Shown here piece after piece: positions 7,901 to 15,936 of a stretch of 24,790 nt of DNA (positions are counted from its first letter, which is position 1; each line of letters begins with the position of its first letter). Made by a program: the position numbers and the translations under genes. The notes under the pieces are model-generated. The model had not been told where the DNA came from. It saw only the letters and a list, made by a program, of their open reading frames with translations, and did no database searches. The DNA is taken from positions 1 through 24,790 of the forward strand of contig JACQGW010000345.1 of NCBI GenBank assembly GCA_016199325.1, given 5' to 3'. This DNA is from Chloroflexota bacterium (GTDB lineage: Bacteria; Chloroflexota; Dehalococcoidia; JACQGW01).

Positions 7901-10014
7901 AGCAGCTTGCGCCCTTCGCCGGGCAAGATGGCCGCCTCGGGATCGGATGATGGCGGGAGCCGCTGATAGAGCGCGGTTGCCAGCACACTGACGGGCGCAT
8001 CCTGACCGGTCAAAAACCGGTAGACGACACTGGTGCTGCTCCGTGCGCCACAATGGATACAGCGCCGGGGCTCGTCGCTGCCTTTTGTCACTACTCTCGT
8101 GAGCTGTTGAAGCCTGGCACTTGAGCCACAACCACAGACGAGGCGCCGTCCCTCTGCCAGCACACCGCAACGCAGACATACCGTGTGACCTCCGGGCTCG
8201 CCCTCGTCTGTGATTTCCTCACCTGCTGCTACGGCGTCATCTTCATTCGGCGGACTGGTCTGGGTGCCCAGCAGGAAGTAGGCCCTACGTCCGCTCAGCC
8301 CTTCGTCGTCCTGAACCCACTGGCGGAGGGTAGAACGACGATGTTCGGGGGTTGCCCCGAACGAAGCATCCGATACCTCCCGTCCGACCACGTAGGTCGC
8401 GCCACAGCGCACGCAGGCGGCGAGCTCGACGACCAGCCCATCGCAGACCGGGCAGTCCTCGTGGCGATTCAGAAACACCCGCGGCCGGCCATCAGGGTGG
8501 CCTGTCGTATTGAGACAGGCGAATGCCCCCTCCATCGCTCTTGCAAAGACGTGGTAGCGGGCCGGAAGCAACGAGAGGCTTGTAGGATCCGGGCGGGCGC
8601 GTGCGGCGAGGTCGACGAGCGCGATGAGGTAGCCTGCGGCATCTTCGCTCTCGGGGAAGACCGCCTTGGCAATCGTTTCTATGAAATAGGGTCGGTCGCT
8701 CAGGAGGTCGTGGAGCCGATGGAGGCGCCCATCGCCGGCAAGAATGCCGTGGAGAAAGACATCGATCGTGCGGGATCGGCGCGCCCGGGTGTTCTCGGCC
8801 GGCAGCGCCCATTGTTCCTGTGCGGCATGGCCAGCGGCGTTCACGGTTTCGGCCGGCACCCAATCGCGAACGGCTGAGAGTAGCGGATCGAGCATAGCCG
8901 GGCAATCTTCGATATCCACTGGCGCTGCGACTATTGCTTGCTGCAACGACATGTATAGCCCGCCGGCCCCCTCGCCCCACTGCGCCGAAAGGGCGGCGGC
9001 AGGGATTCGCACGGCCTGGATTACGTCCTGACGCTGCGGGTCGTCGTCCACCCATTCGAACGCTTCGCCAAAGAGATTGCGCGCGAATTCGGCTGCCGCT
9101 GGGAAATCCGTCCGGTCGTGGCCGAGCGTGGCGCTCGTCGCGATGCACCGGATTCGCCCCGGTGTGCTTCCGACGACGCGATCCTTCAGCCGCCGCATCA
9201 ACATGGCTACCTCGATGCCGCTTGCCCCATCGTAGACATGGGCTTCGTCCAGGACGATGAAGCGCCAGAATCGCGCCGCGGGGCCGTCAAAAAACTCGCA
9301 ATCCTCCGGCCGCAGAAGCAGATACTCCAGCATTGCGTAGTTCGTCAGGAGGATGTGCGGCGGTGAGGTCCGCAACCGCTCACGGCTGATGAGCTCGTTC
9401 CTGAGAAGTGGCTCGTTCGGGAATTGCTCGTAAAAGCGGCTGCGGGCCGGCTCCTCCTTCTCCTCTGTTTCGCCCGTATACCGTCCAAAGGTGATAGCCG
9501 GGTAGTCAGCGAGGATGCGGCGTAGGCGCCGTAATTGATCGTTCGCCAGTGCATTCATGGGGTAAAGCAAGAGCGCACGGACCCCCGGCTGATCGAGGGT
9601 CCTCGCAGCCTGTTCGCGCAGAAGGTGGTCCAGAATCGGGATCAGGAACCCTTCGGTCTTGCCGGAGCCGGTCCCGGTAGCCACGACCAGGTTGCGCCCG
9701 AACTGGACCGCGCGCGTAACCGCCTCGTCCTGGTGGCGATAGAGCGGCCGATCCCAGGGCAGGGCATTGGAACAGAGCTGGCGAAAGCCGGCATGAAGGA
9801 CACCGTCTTGCACCAACTGAGCGATGCTCCGCCGGGTCTCGAACGGCGGTGCCGATTCGAGAAGGGGACCTTTGACCAGCCGGTCCGATTCCTCGAGCGC
9901 CTCCCAGAAAGCAAACCGCAGTTCCGGGTCCTGAAAAGGGTAGAGCGTTTTCAGGTAGCGCAAGTAGGTTTCGCGGATGGACCTCGTCGTTTCCACGGGA
10001 TGCAGGAAGCTCAT
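4993..10014 (-). CDS. Giant DEAH-box helicase with C-terminal DUF1998 and multiple zinc knuckles
   Basis: A 1673-residue SF2 helicase. The N-terminal RecA lobe has Walker A ATGTGSGKTEG (112-122), YPMNALANDQ, DEAH (256-259) and SAT (294-296). The second lobe lies far downstream: CSTTFELGVDVGELQAV and QRAGRAGRR (1083-1091). Between them is a ~700-residue insert rich in Cys pairs (CPVC 521, CVRC 534, CLRC 613, CIHC 652, CCDRC 970, CGCCPTHGCGG 983). More Cys pairs follow (CPAC 1354, CGVC 1371, CQWC 1476). The C-terminus is DUF1998: FDNVPGGAGHVRRI (1587-1600) and CCGPETSCYECLRNYRNQ (1619-1636). DUF1998 helicases include MrfA (mitomycin C repair) and the paired DrmA/DrmB of DISARM, so a DNA-damage or anti-phage role is inferred. 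MrfA is only about half this length. GAGGGAA (10022-10028) is 7 nt upstream of the ATG. It is the middle gene of the operon. Confidence 0.92.
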   Translation of the reverse strand: MSFLHPVETTRSIRETYLRYLKTLYPFQDPELRFAFWEALEESDRLVKGPLLESAPPFETRRSIAQLVQDGVLHAGFRQLCSNALPWDRPLYRHQDEAVTRAVQFGRNLVVATGTGSGKTEGFLIPILDHLLREQAARTLDQPGVRALLLYPMNALANDQLRRLRRILADYPAITFGRYTGETEEKEEPARSRFYEQFPNEPLLRNELISRERLRTSPPHILLTNYAMLEYLLLRPEDCEFFDGPAARFWRFIVLDEAHVYDGASGIEVAMLMRRLKDRVVGSTPGRIRCIATSATLGHDRTDFPAAAEFARNLFGEAFEWVDDDPQRQDVIQAVRIPAAALSAQWGEGAGGLYMSLQQAIVAAPVDIEDCPAMLDPLLSAVRDWVPAETVNAAGHAAQEQWALPAENTRARRSRTIDVFLHGILAGDGRLHRLHDLLSDRPYFIETIAKAVFPESEDAAGYLIALVDLAARARPDPTSLSLLPARYHVFARAMEGAFACLNTTGHPDGRPRVFLNRHEDCPVCDGLVVELAACVRCGATYVVGREVSDASFGATPEHRRSTLRQWVQDDEGLSGRRAYFLLGTQTSPPNEDDAVAAGEEITDEGEPGGHTVCLRCGVLAEGRRLVCGCGSSARLQQLTRVVTKGSDEPRRCIHCGARSSTSVVYRFLTGQDAPVSVLATALYQRLPPSSDPEAAILPGEGRKLLVFSDSRQDAAFFAPYLERTYSQVLHRRLILKTLLEDSNGRAGHVRLQDAVGLLQRQARSAGIFTQRQSYIEQQRTIATWLVQEFVALDRRLSLEGLGLLQFRVVRPDRWRPPAALAGEPWNLSEDESWSLIILLLDTLRQQGAVEFPDEVDPRQEDFAPRNRELFVRESQADSRAGILSWIPTRGSNRRLDLLERLLERRNPALSSQERRRLALEALHGLWSHLTEAGSPWRDHLVSTVQRHGVLYRLSHRYWELVPSEIGLGYCCDRCRTITPVNLCGCCPTHGCGGTLKPLDVESAGLAENHYRSLYLDLKPIPLAAEEHTAQWTSDEAGKVQERFVGGEINVLSCSTTFELGVDVGELQAVLMRNVPPTTANYVQRAGRAGRRTESAAFALTYAQRRSHDLTHYGEPERLVAGRIRPPRITLSNEKIVRRHMQAVLLAAFFRWARDQKGRLFGRVGEFFQPEGGEASGPVLLAAFAESKPDHVRAALTRIVPPPIQLEVGAADWGWLRRAEEDGLLDLIERASAEVNSDLDLYQQLEMEAAADRNYGLSQHFQSVTRTVRGRSLLGFLASRNVLPKYGFPTDLVELKTDHLHVPEAAKVELQRDLSIAIAEYAPGAEIVAAKRIWTGGGLYKQPHKDWQVIHYAVCPACGRFHRSNQDVGAVCGVCGSNLHDWRHLHGTFIKPEFGFVASRDSLRAPGEARPQRLYASRVYFAEYAPPGQDDSHRSEPVFEEVPELSSSDFQLWTYYSRFGKLALVNAGIQGRGFRICQWCGYAEAAPEPRPVGARVRRALPPPHEHPRTGRDCSGFMQTHHLGHEFLSDVLEVRLDGRLVRYGDEGLWRSLLYALLEGAAYELGIRRDDLDGTLYRHTRGAPPSIILFDNVPGGAGHVRRISDELVACFRGAFQRVANDCCGPETSCYECLRNYRNQPYHDDLRRGSARDCLDALLTAAGVEHGPSVPIVLLTT

Positions 10015-10030
10015 AGCTGGGTTCCCTCAC

Positions 10031-10042
10031 ATTGTCGACAAT
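10031..10042. promoter_or_regulatory. Perfect 12-bp palindrome, candidate operator
   Basis: ATTGTCGACAAT is a perfect palindrome in the 115-base gap between the sigma-fusion stop and the DUF1998 helicase start, just upstream of the helicase ribosome-binding site. It is the right size for a dimeric repressor site. No regulator gene adjoins it and a chance palindrome cannot be excluded. Confidence 0.3.
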
Positions 10043-10129
10043 TGGTGCGCCCTAGCGGAAAGATCCCTCCGCGCTCTCCCGCGACGCGGATGTTGGAGCT
10101 CCTGATCGCCTTCTCCGCTGGATCTCTGC

Positions 10130-13100
10130 CTACTCCAGATAGTCCTTCAGCTTCTTGGCCCGACTGGGGTGACGGAGCTTGCGGAGCGCCTTCGCCTCGA
10201 TCTGCCGGATCCGCTCGCGGGTCACGCCGAACTCCAGGCCGACTTCTTCGAGCGTCCGGATCCGGTCGTCGTCGAGGCCATAGCGGAGCTCGAGAACGCG
10301 CCGCTCGCGTTCCGAGAGGGTATCCAAGGCCCAGTCGAGCTGCTCCTTCAGGAGTAGGCGAGTTGCCGCCTCGGCCGGCGCTAGGGCGCCCTGGTCCTTG
10401 ATGAAGTCGGCGAACTGACCATCGTCCTCTTCGCCCACCGATATGTCGAGGGAGATCGGCTGCTGGGACGCTGCCAGGATGTCTCGCACCTTGTCGACGG
10501 GGAAGCCCATCTCGCTGGCGATCTCATCGGCGCGTGGCTCGCGGCCTAGCTCTTCCTGGAGGCGGCGGGAGGCCCGCATCAACTGGCCGATGGTCTCGAC
10601 CATGTGGACCGGGATGCGGATGGTTCGCGCCTGGTCGGCGATGGCTCGGGTAATACCCTGGCGGATCCACCAGGTGGCATAGGTGGAGAACTTGAAGCCC
10701 CGGCGGGAATCGAACTTCTCGATCGCCCTCAGGAGGCCGATGTTCCCTTCCTGGATGAGGTCGAGGAGCGGCAGCCCCCGATTGGCGTAGTGCTTCGCGA
10801 TGCTTACCACCAGGCGCAGATTCGCCGCCGCCAACGCGTCACGTGCCGCTCTGGCTTTGCCGATCCGATCACCCAGAATTCTGGCCCCCACGTGATTGGC
10901 CCGATCCATCTGCGCCAACTCGATCTCCGCAGATCTCCCGTCATGGATACGGCTCGCCAGCAGCCGTTCCTGCTCTGCGTTGAGGAGCGGGATTTGACTG
11001 ATCTGGTACAGGTACAGCGACAGGATGTTGTCCACTAGCGAGTCCAGGAGTTCCTGCGAGGGTTCTGCTGGCATTGCACCCGTCGATACGACGTCCGAAG
11101 CTCCACTGTCCGTCGTGTCGAGCACCTCGACCCCGGCATCAGTGAGCGCTGCGCTGATCGCGGCTTTCGAGTCGTCGTCGGGCGGCGCGTGAACGCTCCG
11201 GATCACCTCATCAAGCAAGAGCGACCTGTGTCGGTGAACTTGAACGAGCAGTTCCCCCAACGGCGGAGACACCCGCCATAACAACTCCTCGAAACGTCGG
11301 CGGCCGTCGTCTGCCAGCGGAAGACTTCGCCGTGCCACCACCGCTAAGAGATCGGTCGGCGTCTTCAGGAGTACGTCCCGGAAGAAGGAAACGGCATCGT
11401 CCTCAATGCCTCCCACCCGCGTACTCTCCGCCCGCTCGCACAAGATGAGCAGCGCGTCGAGCGCCTTGTCCAGGTGTTGGAAGTCGAATCGCTGGGCGAA
11501 TCGGTGAAGAAACCGATCCCGAGTCTCGCCGTCCCCGGCCGCAAGCGCCTGCTCCAGGTAGCCCGCCGCATCCCGTTGGATCTGGCGCGCGTAGTCCTGG
11601 TACTCGCCGGGGGTGCCGATGACGACATCAGTTGTGTTGGCCGCGTGGGAGGGCGGCCGTTGCGGTTCCTGCGATGACCACAGGTCGACCACCGTAATCT
11701 CGACCCGGTACGCGCCTGGTGGGAGGACAGCGCGCGAAAGCTCGAAGTCATACTGGTTCCCGACCTCGTCGGGAAGTGGCACGTCACTGGGCGGCGCCCA
11801 CGGGCGCCACAGTGACCAGAGCCGCACATGCCGATCGCGGAGCGGGCGTCCGCCTCGCCAGGTGATCGAAACGAGCCAAGTGTCGTCGACCAAGCAGCTA
11901 TCCACGAAGATGCCATCGAGTTCCAGAGACGGCGCCAGCCGCAGAACTGGGATGTGGACGTCTTCGTCACGGCCTGGAAGATTCCGCAACTCGAGCTGAA
12001 ACAAGACGGAACCACTCTGGCCGGCACGGACGCTGTCCGCCGCCTCGATGACATTGAAACTGAGTTGCTTCATGGAGGCGCCACGTGGGGAGATCACGTG
12101 TGGCGGTGAATTGGGGTTGTATTGGACCAGCAATCTTCCGGACAGTGTCCAATCCAACGGGGTCCATGGGATGATTCGGATCAGGAGCTGCCGACGCACG
12201 GTCGGGTCCAGCCACGATTGTGGCCGGACGACGAGCGTGGTGTGCCAATCGACTGAACGCTCTGGTGTCTCCCCCTCGATCACTGCCCATTGCAGTGCAG
12301 GCAAGGGGACATCCAGTGTCACGCTCCATCGCGATTCCGTGCCGCGCGTGGAGAGCCGGAGTTCAGCCACCAACCTGTCCGCCGGCACGGTGATGGCATA
12401 CAGGCCGGGCCGCCGCACATCGACCACGATCTCCGTGTCGGGGCTATCCAGCGCCAGTTGTGGATCCGTATCGACGACGAGTTGCGCTGCCGGCAAAGCC
12501 CCGTCTTTTTCGGGTGTTCTTACCTGATGAACGCCTTTGATACGAAGCTGAGGAACGACGGCAATGGAGAAGATCGTATCTCGTCCCAAAGGACCGCGCA
12601 GGGCGACGGTGAAACTTCCAAACAATCGATTGCCCAGAAGACTGGCGGAGGTGAGCGGTAGATGCACGGCGTCGGCCGTCGCGAATAGATCATCGACCAG
12701 CGTTCGAAGCGGCGCAGAATGCAGCGTGCCACCATCGGTGTGGTTGATCGTGAGGTGCCATCGGTCGATCTCGTCCTTTTCACCGCGCTGAGGAGACAGC
12801 GGAAACACGATGTTGGGAGGGCTTCCCACGTACACCACTGGTCGCCCTGCCTGGTAGTCCAGAGGTAACGGGTGTCCGCCATCCAAACGCGGTCGAAGGC
12901 TTCCGAAATCCGCCTCCACCGGAATAGACGTGCTCCCCAGCTTGACCTCGATCGAGTGACACAAGTCCCAGTGCTCGACGCGATAGCGGGACCAGGCTCC
13001 CAGCAGATCAGGCAATTCCTCACGTTTGCTGCCCCCAGGCACCTCAAAGGGCTGCTGAGCAGGATAGACCAGCCAGAGATCGCGATCAGGCAGCGAACTC

Positions 13101-14161
13101 TGCCAAGCGATCAACTCACCACTCTCAGGTTCAAAGGCCAGCAGCGGTGTATCCGAGGTGATGCCACGGAAATGCCATTTACGCTGGATCTCGCGGCCCG
13201 CCTCGAAGCTGACCACGAAGTCAGCGCCTGGCTCCGGCACGACGATCTGGTCGGGGTCCGTCACCCAGCGGCCAGACCGTTCGCGAACTCGGAGGCGACT
13301 CCTGACCGTCGTCCCGTTGGCGGAAAGGGACCAGAGACCATCCGGATTCCAATCCAGCGGGAGACGCTGAGCCGGCAGAGCGACCGTTACGCCGACGCCC
13401 CACGGATCAAGGAGCATCGCTGGTCGTTGGAGTCGGTGGCGAGACGCCTGCTGGGAGGTCTGCTCCTCGCGCTCGGCCACCCACGTTCCATAGGCCTGGA
13501 CAACTCGACCAGGCAGACCAACCACCTCGGATGCAGGCACCACAGCGTGTTCCGCATAGTGTCTCGCGAGCTGAAGGCATCGAGCAACAAAGTCGGTCGC
13601 AATCTTGCCACCCCAAGCGAGGAACCGGAGGATCGGCTTGTCGGGTGCAGGGGCGGTATGGAGCCGTTCCAAAATCAGGTCTTCTGCATCCAGGTCGACG
13701 AGCTCGGGACGTTCCAGTGCTGGTCGAAGAGAATGCTCAAAATAGTCTGGCAAGCTGAAGTCAGGGATCCCGCCGTGCAGAAGGATCGCACTGACATAGC
13801 GATGAGCGCCGGGTATCGAGAGCAGCGGGAGCCCTCTGGATCGCAGGAGGCGTTCGAAAACCTGGCCCCAGCGCGAGGCGTAATTCGAAATCGGTATGCC
13901 CGTGGTCTCGGCGACGCTGCTCCAATAGTCGCCGCTGTGATAGCCATAGATTCCTTGTGCGACGAGGTAGACAGCCAAGCTGCACGGATACCTGTTTTCC
14001 AACACCCGCGTGGCATCTGCAGGCCCCAGGCGCTTCACAGTTGTCGCGATCAGCGACCCGAGGTCGGCCGTCAATTCGGCTGAAAGGTCGAGCTCGCAGA
14101 GCAACTCGACGTGAGCGATCTGCTCACTCAGATGCGCTTCCCATTGTGCCAGATGCTCCAA
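10130..14161 (-). CDS. Large protein of unknown function fused to a complete sigma-70 factor
   Basis: 1343 residues in one uninterrupted frame. Residues 1-230 are mainly helical with a distinctive [20 protein letters not shown] (58-77). Residues ~240-840 are beta-rich and may form several Ig-like sandwiches (for example [13 protein letters not shown], 816-828). Residues ~850-1000 are helical. I recognise no family in this part. From ~1040 it is a primary-type sigma factor: region 1.2 [17 protein letters not shown] (1049-1065), region 2 [16 protein letters not shown] to [14 protein letters not shown] (1114-1177), the 3.2 linker [11 protein letters not shown] and region 4.2 [19 protein letters not shown] (1312-1330). 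All DNA-binding motifs appear intact. The start is TTG at 14161 with AGGAGG (14169-14174) 7 nt upstream. It is the first large gene of the operon with the two helicases. It could act as a transcription-coupled sensor or as a phage- or damage-responsive sigma; both are inferences. The fusion should be confirmed against a chimeric assembly. Confidence 0.88.
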   Translation of the reverse strand: MEHLAQWEAHLSEQIAHVELLCELDLSAELTADLGSLIATTVKRLGPADATRVLENRYPCSLAVYLVAQGIYGYHSGDYWSSVAETTGIPISNYASRWGQVFERLLRSRGLPLLSIPGAHRYVSAILLHGGIPDFSLPDYFEHSLRPALERPELVDLDAEDLILERLHTAPAPDKPILRFLAWGGKIATDFVARCLQLARHYAEHAVVPASEVVGLPGRVVQAYGTWVAEREEQTSQQASRHRLQRPAMLLDPWGVGVTVALPAQRLPLDWNPDGLWSLSANGTTVRSRLRVRERSGRWVTDPDQIVVPEPGADFVVSFEAGREIQRKWHFRGITSDTPLLAFEPESGELIAWQSSLPDRDLWLVYPAQQPFEVPGGSKREELPDLLGAWSRYRVEHWDLCHSIEVKLGSTSIPVEADFGSLRPRLDGGHPLPLDYQAGRPVVYVGSPPNIVFPLSPQRGEKDEIDRWHLTINHTDGGTLHSAPLRTLVDDLFATADAVHLPLTSASLLGNRLFGSFTVALRGPLGRDTIFSIAVVPQLRIKGVHQVRTPEKDGALPAAQLVVDTDPQLALDSPDTEIVVDVRRPGLYAITVPADRLVAELRLSTRGTESRWSVTLDVPLPALQWAVIEGETPERSVDWHTTLVVRPQSWLDPTVRRQLLIRIIPWTPLDWTLSGRLLVQYNPNSPPHVISPRGASMKQLSFNVIEAADSVRAGQSGSVLFQLELRNLPGRDEDVHIPVLRLAPSLELDGIFVDSCLVDDTWLVSITWRGGRPLRDRHVRLWSLWRPWAPPSDVPLPDEVGNQYDFELSRAVLPPGAYRVEITVVDLWSSQEPQRPPSHAANTTDVVIGTPGEYQDYARQIQRDAAGYLEQALAAGDGETRDRFLHRFAQRFDFQHLDKALDALLILCERAESTRVGGIEDDAVSFFRDVLLKTPTDLLAVVARRSLPLADDGRRRFEELLWRVSPPLGELLVQVHRHRSLLLDEVIRSVHAPPDDDSKAAISAALTDAGVEVLDTTDSGASDVVSTGAMPAEPSQELLDSLVDNILSLYLYQISQIPLLNAEQERLLASRIHDGRSAEIELAQMDRANHVGARILGDRIGKARAARDALAAANLRLVVSIAKHYANRGLPLLDLIQEGNIGLLRAIEKFDSRRGFKFSTYATWWIRQGITRAIADQARTIRIPVHMVETIGQLMRASRRLQEELGREPRADEIASEMGFPVDKVRDILAASQQPISLDISVGEEDDGQFADFIKDQGALAPAEAATRLLLKEQLDWALDTLSERERRVLELRYGLDDDRIRTLEEVGLEFGVTRERIRQIEAKALRKLRHPSRAKKLKDYLE

Positions 14162-14286
14162 GGGTTACCCTCCTGGGCTACGCAGCACATGGTTTCAAGC
14201 CCGAATGGAATGCCAGGCTCACGACAGAGACAACGATGCAGCGTAATCCATCGCCGTTCGACAGATGGTTGACCGACAGGATGGCA

Positions 14287-14312
14287 AACGATCGGCATCG
14301 AGACGGATCGTT
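14287..14312. promoter_or_regulatory. Inverted repeat just downstream of the operon start site
   Basis: AACGATC and GATCGTT form a 7-bp inverted repeat with a 12-nt spacer. It falls roughly 7 to 32 nt downstream of the start site predicted from the promoter at 14326-14354, inside an untranslated leader of ~157 nt. It could be an operator or a 5' mRNA hairpin; the evidence is position and symmetry only. Confidence 0.3.
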
Positions 14313-14325
14313 GAGAGACAGTCCT

Positions 14326-14354
14326 AGTCTAACGCTTGTCTGCCAAAGCGTCAA
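14326..14354 (-). promoter_or_regulatory. Sigma-70 type promoter of the sigma-fusion/helicase operon
   Basis: On the minus strand, TTGACG (14354-14349) and TAGACT (14331-14326) are separated by exactly 17 nt, a close match to the consensus for a primary sigma factor. It faces the TTG start at 14161. Because the fused sigma domain has the same region 2.4 and 4.2 residues as the stand-alone sigma in this window, it could recognise this promoter itself and so autoregulate; this is inferred. The first base of the -35 box is also the first base of the insertion-sequence target duplication. Confidence 0.6.
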
Positions 14355-14369
14355 CAGGCTGTGATCGCC
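14354..14369. repeat. 16-bp target-site duplication, left copy
   Basis: ACAGGCTGTGATCGCC here is repeated without mismatch at 15952-15967, directly outside the two ends of the insertion sequence. Bases on either side of the two copies differ, so the repeat is exactly 16 bp. Confidence 0.85.
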
Positions 14370-14425
14370 GTGTCGAAGGTCTATGATTTTGTCACCCCGT
14401 AAGTGTTCAGTGAAAATGTCACCCT

Positions 14426-15931
14426 ATGAGGGAGACACTCACGTTGAACCAGAAGGAGCAACAGCGGGTAGTCGTACTCGGCCGGCTCGACCGTGGACAA
14501 CTGACGGCTGGGGAGGCAGCCGACGTGATGGGGCTGTCCGTGCGACAGGTCCGACGATTACTGGCGGCGTATCGACAGGAGGGCGCCGCTGCGCTGGCCC
14601 ACGGGAACCGGGGACGGGCACCGGCCCACGCGCTGACGGTGGACATGCGGCAGCGGATCGTGGAACTGGCCAAGACGAAGTATGTCCGGTGTAATCACCA
14701 GCACATGAGCGAGTTGCTGGGCGAGCGAGAGCAGATCAAGGTCTCGCGCTCAGCTCTACGGCGGATCCTGGTCGGGGCGGGGATACGGAGTCCGCGGAAA
14801 CGGAGGCCGCCCAAGCATCGGAGTCGGCGGGAACGGCGGCCGCAGGAAGGGATGCTCTTGCAAACGGACGCCAGCCCCCATGATTGGCTGGAGGGCCGGG
14901 GCCCGTGGCTGACCTTGGTCGGGCTGATCGATGATGCGACCGGGAAAGTCCCTGCGGCCGAGTTTCGGGAGCAGGAGGATGCCCAGGGATACTTCGTGGT
15001 GTTGCAGACGGTGGTGCTGACCCACGGCCGGCCGCTGGCCCTCTATCACGACGGGCACGGGATATTCGTGCGGCCGCCCCAGGAGCGGGAAACCCTCGAC
15101 GAGCAGCTAGCGGGACAGGCGGCGCCCACGCAATTCGGGCGCCTGCTGGCGGAGTTGGGGATCAGCTCGATCAGGGCGCGCAGTCCCCAGGCGAAAGGAC
15201 GGATCGAACGGCTGTGGGGAACGTTCCAGGACCGCTTGGTGACGGAACTGCGGTTGGCTGGAGCAACGACCCTCGCCGAGGCCAACCGGGTGCTCCTTCG
15301 GCCGGTGTTGAGAATACCGGCACGCTGGCGCCAAGGAGCAACGACCCTCGCCGAGGCCAACCGGGTGCTCCAGGACTTTCTGCCGCGGTACAACCGGCGG
15401 TTTGCGGTGCCGGCAACCCAGGCCGAGCTGGCCTATCGACCGGTCGAGCCGGGCTTTGCGCCGGAGCAGGTCTTCTGCTTCAAGTACGTTCGGACGGTCG
15501 CGGCCGACAACACGGTTCGCTTCGGTGGGCATCGGCTCCAGATCCGGCCGGACCGGAGCCGGGTCAGCTATGCGCACGCCAAGGTCGAAGTCCATGAGCG
15601 CCTGGATGGGAGTCTTGCCGTGTATTACCAGGGACGGTGCCTGACCACCCAGCCAGCGCCGATGGAGGCGCCGGTCCTGCGCGCCCGAAAGGGGCCAAGT
15701 CGCGTGCCTCTGCTGGCGGGGCAAGCGACGGCGGGCGGTGGCGGCGGCCGCCGCCCCGCCGCCACCGCCCGCCGTCGTGGGGGCGGCGACAGCCGCCACG
15801 ACGACGGCCGAGAGCGCCGCTCCGGAGGCGCTCCCGACGGTGAGAACCCGTCCAAAACCGAGCCCGGATCATCCCTGGCGAAAACCACTCAAGGGAGCAA
15901 TGGTGACAAAATCACACAACAGTTAGCGTGA
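14426..15931 (+). CDS. DDE transposase of the ISNCY/IS1202-like element
   Basis: 501 residues. An N-terminal helix-turn-helix (LTAGEAADVMGLSVRQVRRL) and a second HTH region are followed by the integrase-like core. The catalytic acids are probably the Asp in LLQTDASPHDW, the Asp in ALYHDGHGIF and the Glu in SPQAKGRIERLW. A beta domain (FGGHRLQIRPDRSRVSY) follows. The ATG at 14426 lies inside the left terminal repeat and lacks a ribosome-binding site; a TTG at 14444 preceded by GAGGGAG is an alternative start. Two oddities could impair it: a 37-bp direct repeat inserts 25 in-frame codons after the catalytic Glu, and the last ~80 codons form a Gly/Arg-rich low-complexity tail. The frame is nevertheless open throughout. 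Confidence 0.88.
   Translation: MRETLTLNQKEQQRVVVLGRLDRGQLTAGEAADVMGLSVRQVRRLLAAYRQEGAAALAHGNRGRAPAHALTVDMRQRIVELAKTKYVRCNHQHMSELLGEREQIKVSRSALRRILVGAGIRSPRKRRPPKHRSRRERRPQEGMLLQTDASPHDWLEGRGPWLTLVGLIDDATGKVPAAEFREQEDAQGYFVVLQTVVLTHGRPLALYHDGHGIFVRPPQERETLDEQLAGQAAPTQFGRLLAELGISSIRARSPQAKGRIERLWGTFQDRLVTELRLAGATTLAEANRVLLRPVLRIPARWRQGATTLAEANRVLQDFLPRYNRRFAVPATQAELAYRPVEPGFAPEQVFCFKYVRTVAADNTVRFGGHRLQIRPDRSRVSYAHAKVEVHERLDGSLAVYYQGRCLTTQPAPMEAPVLRARKGPSRVPLLAGQATAGGGGGRRPAATARRRGGGDSRHDDGRERRSGGAPDGENPSKTEPGSSLAKTTQGSNGDKITQQLA
15260..15371 (+). repeat. 37-bp direct repeat inside the transposase gene
   Basis: The 37 bases at 15260-15296 recur exactly at 15335-15371, offset by 75 bases (25 codons), so GATTLAEANRVL is encoded twice. 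The 38 bases between the copies (encoding LRPVLRIPARWRQ) resemble neither copy. The frame is preserved. Confidence 0.9.
15726..15777. repeat. Perfect 22-bp inverted repeat at the transposase 3' end
   Basis: The arm at 15726-15747 is exactly complementary to 15756-15777, with an 8-nt loop of CCG/CC. A second, shorter hairpin (GGCGGC gaca GCCGCC, 15782-15797) follows immediately. Both lie in the codons for the Gly/Arg-rich tail. They would form very stable RNA structure, but no T-run follows to make a classical terminator. Confidence 0.75.
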
Positions 15932-15936
15932 CAGAA

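Noticed and set aside
12872..14083. A 403-codon plus-strand frame opposite the sigma-fusion gene
   Set aside because: Antisense shadow: no ribosome-binding site or recognisable motif, and the minus-strand gene has both a clear start and conserved C-terminal domain.
3360..14161. Annotating the operon as DISARM
   Set aside because: There is no methyltransferase, no PLD protein (DrmC) and no separate DUF1998 gene, and the sigma-fused protein and NERD helicase are not core DISARM parts. Only the helicase/DUF1998 relationship is shared.
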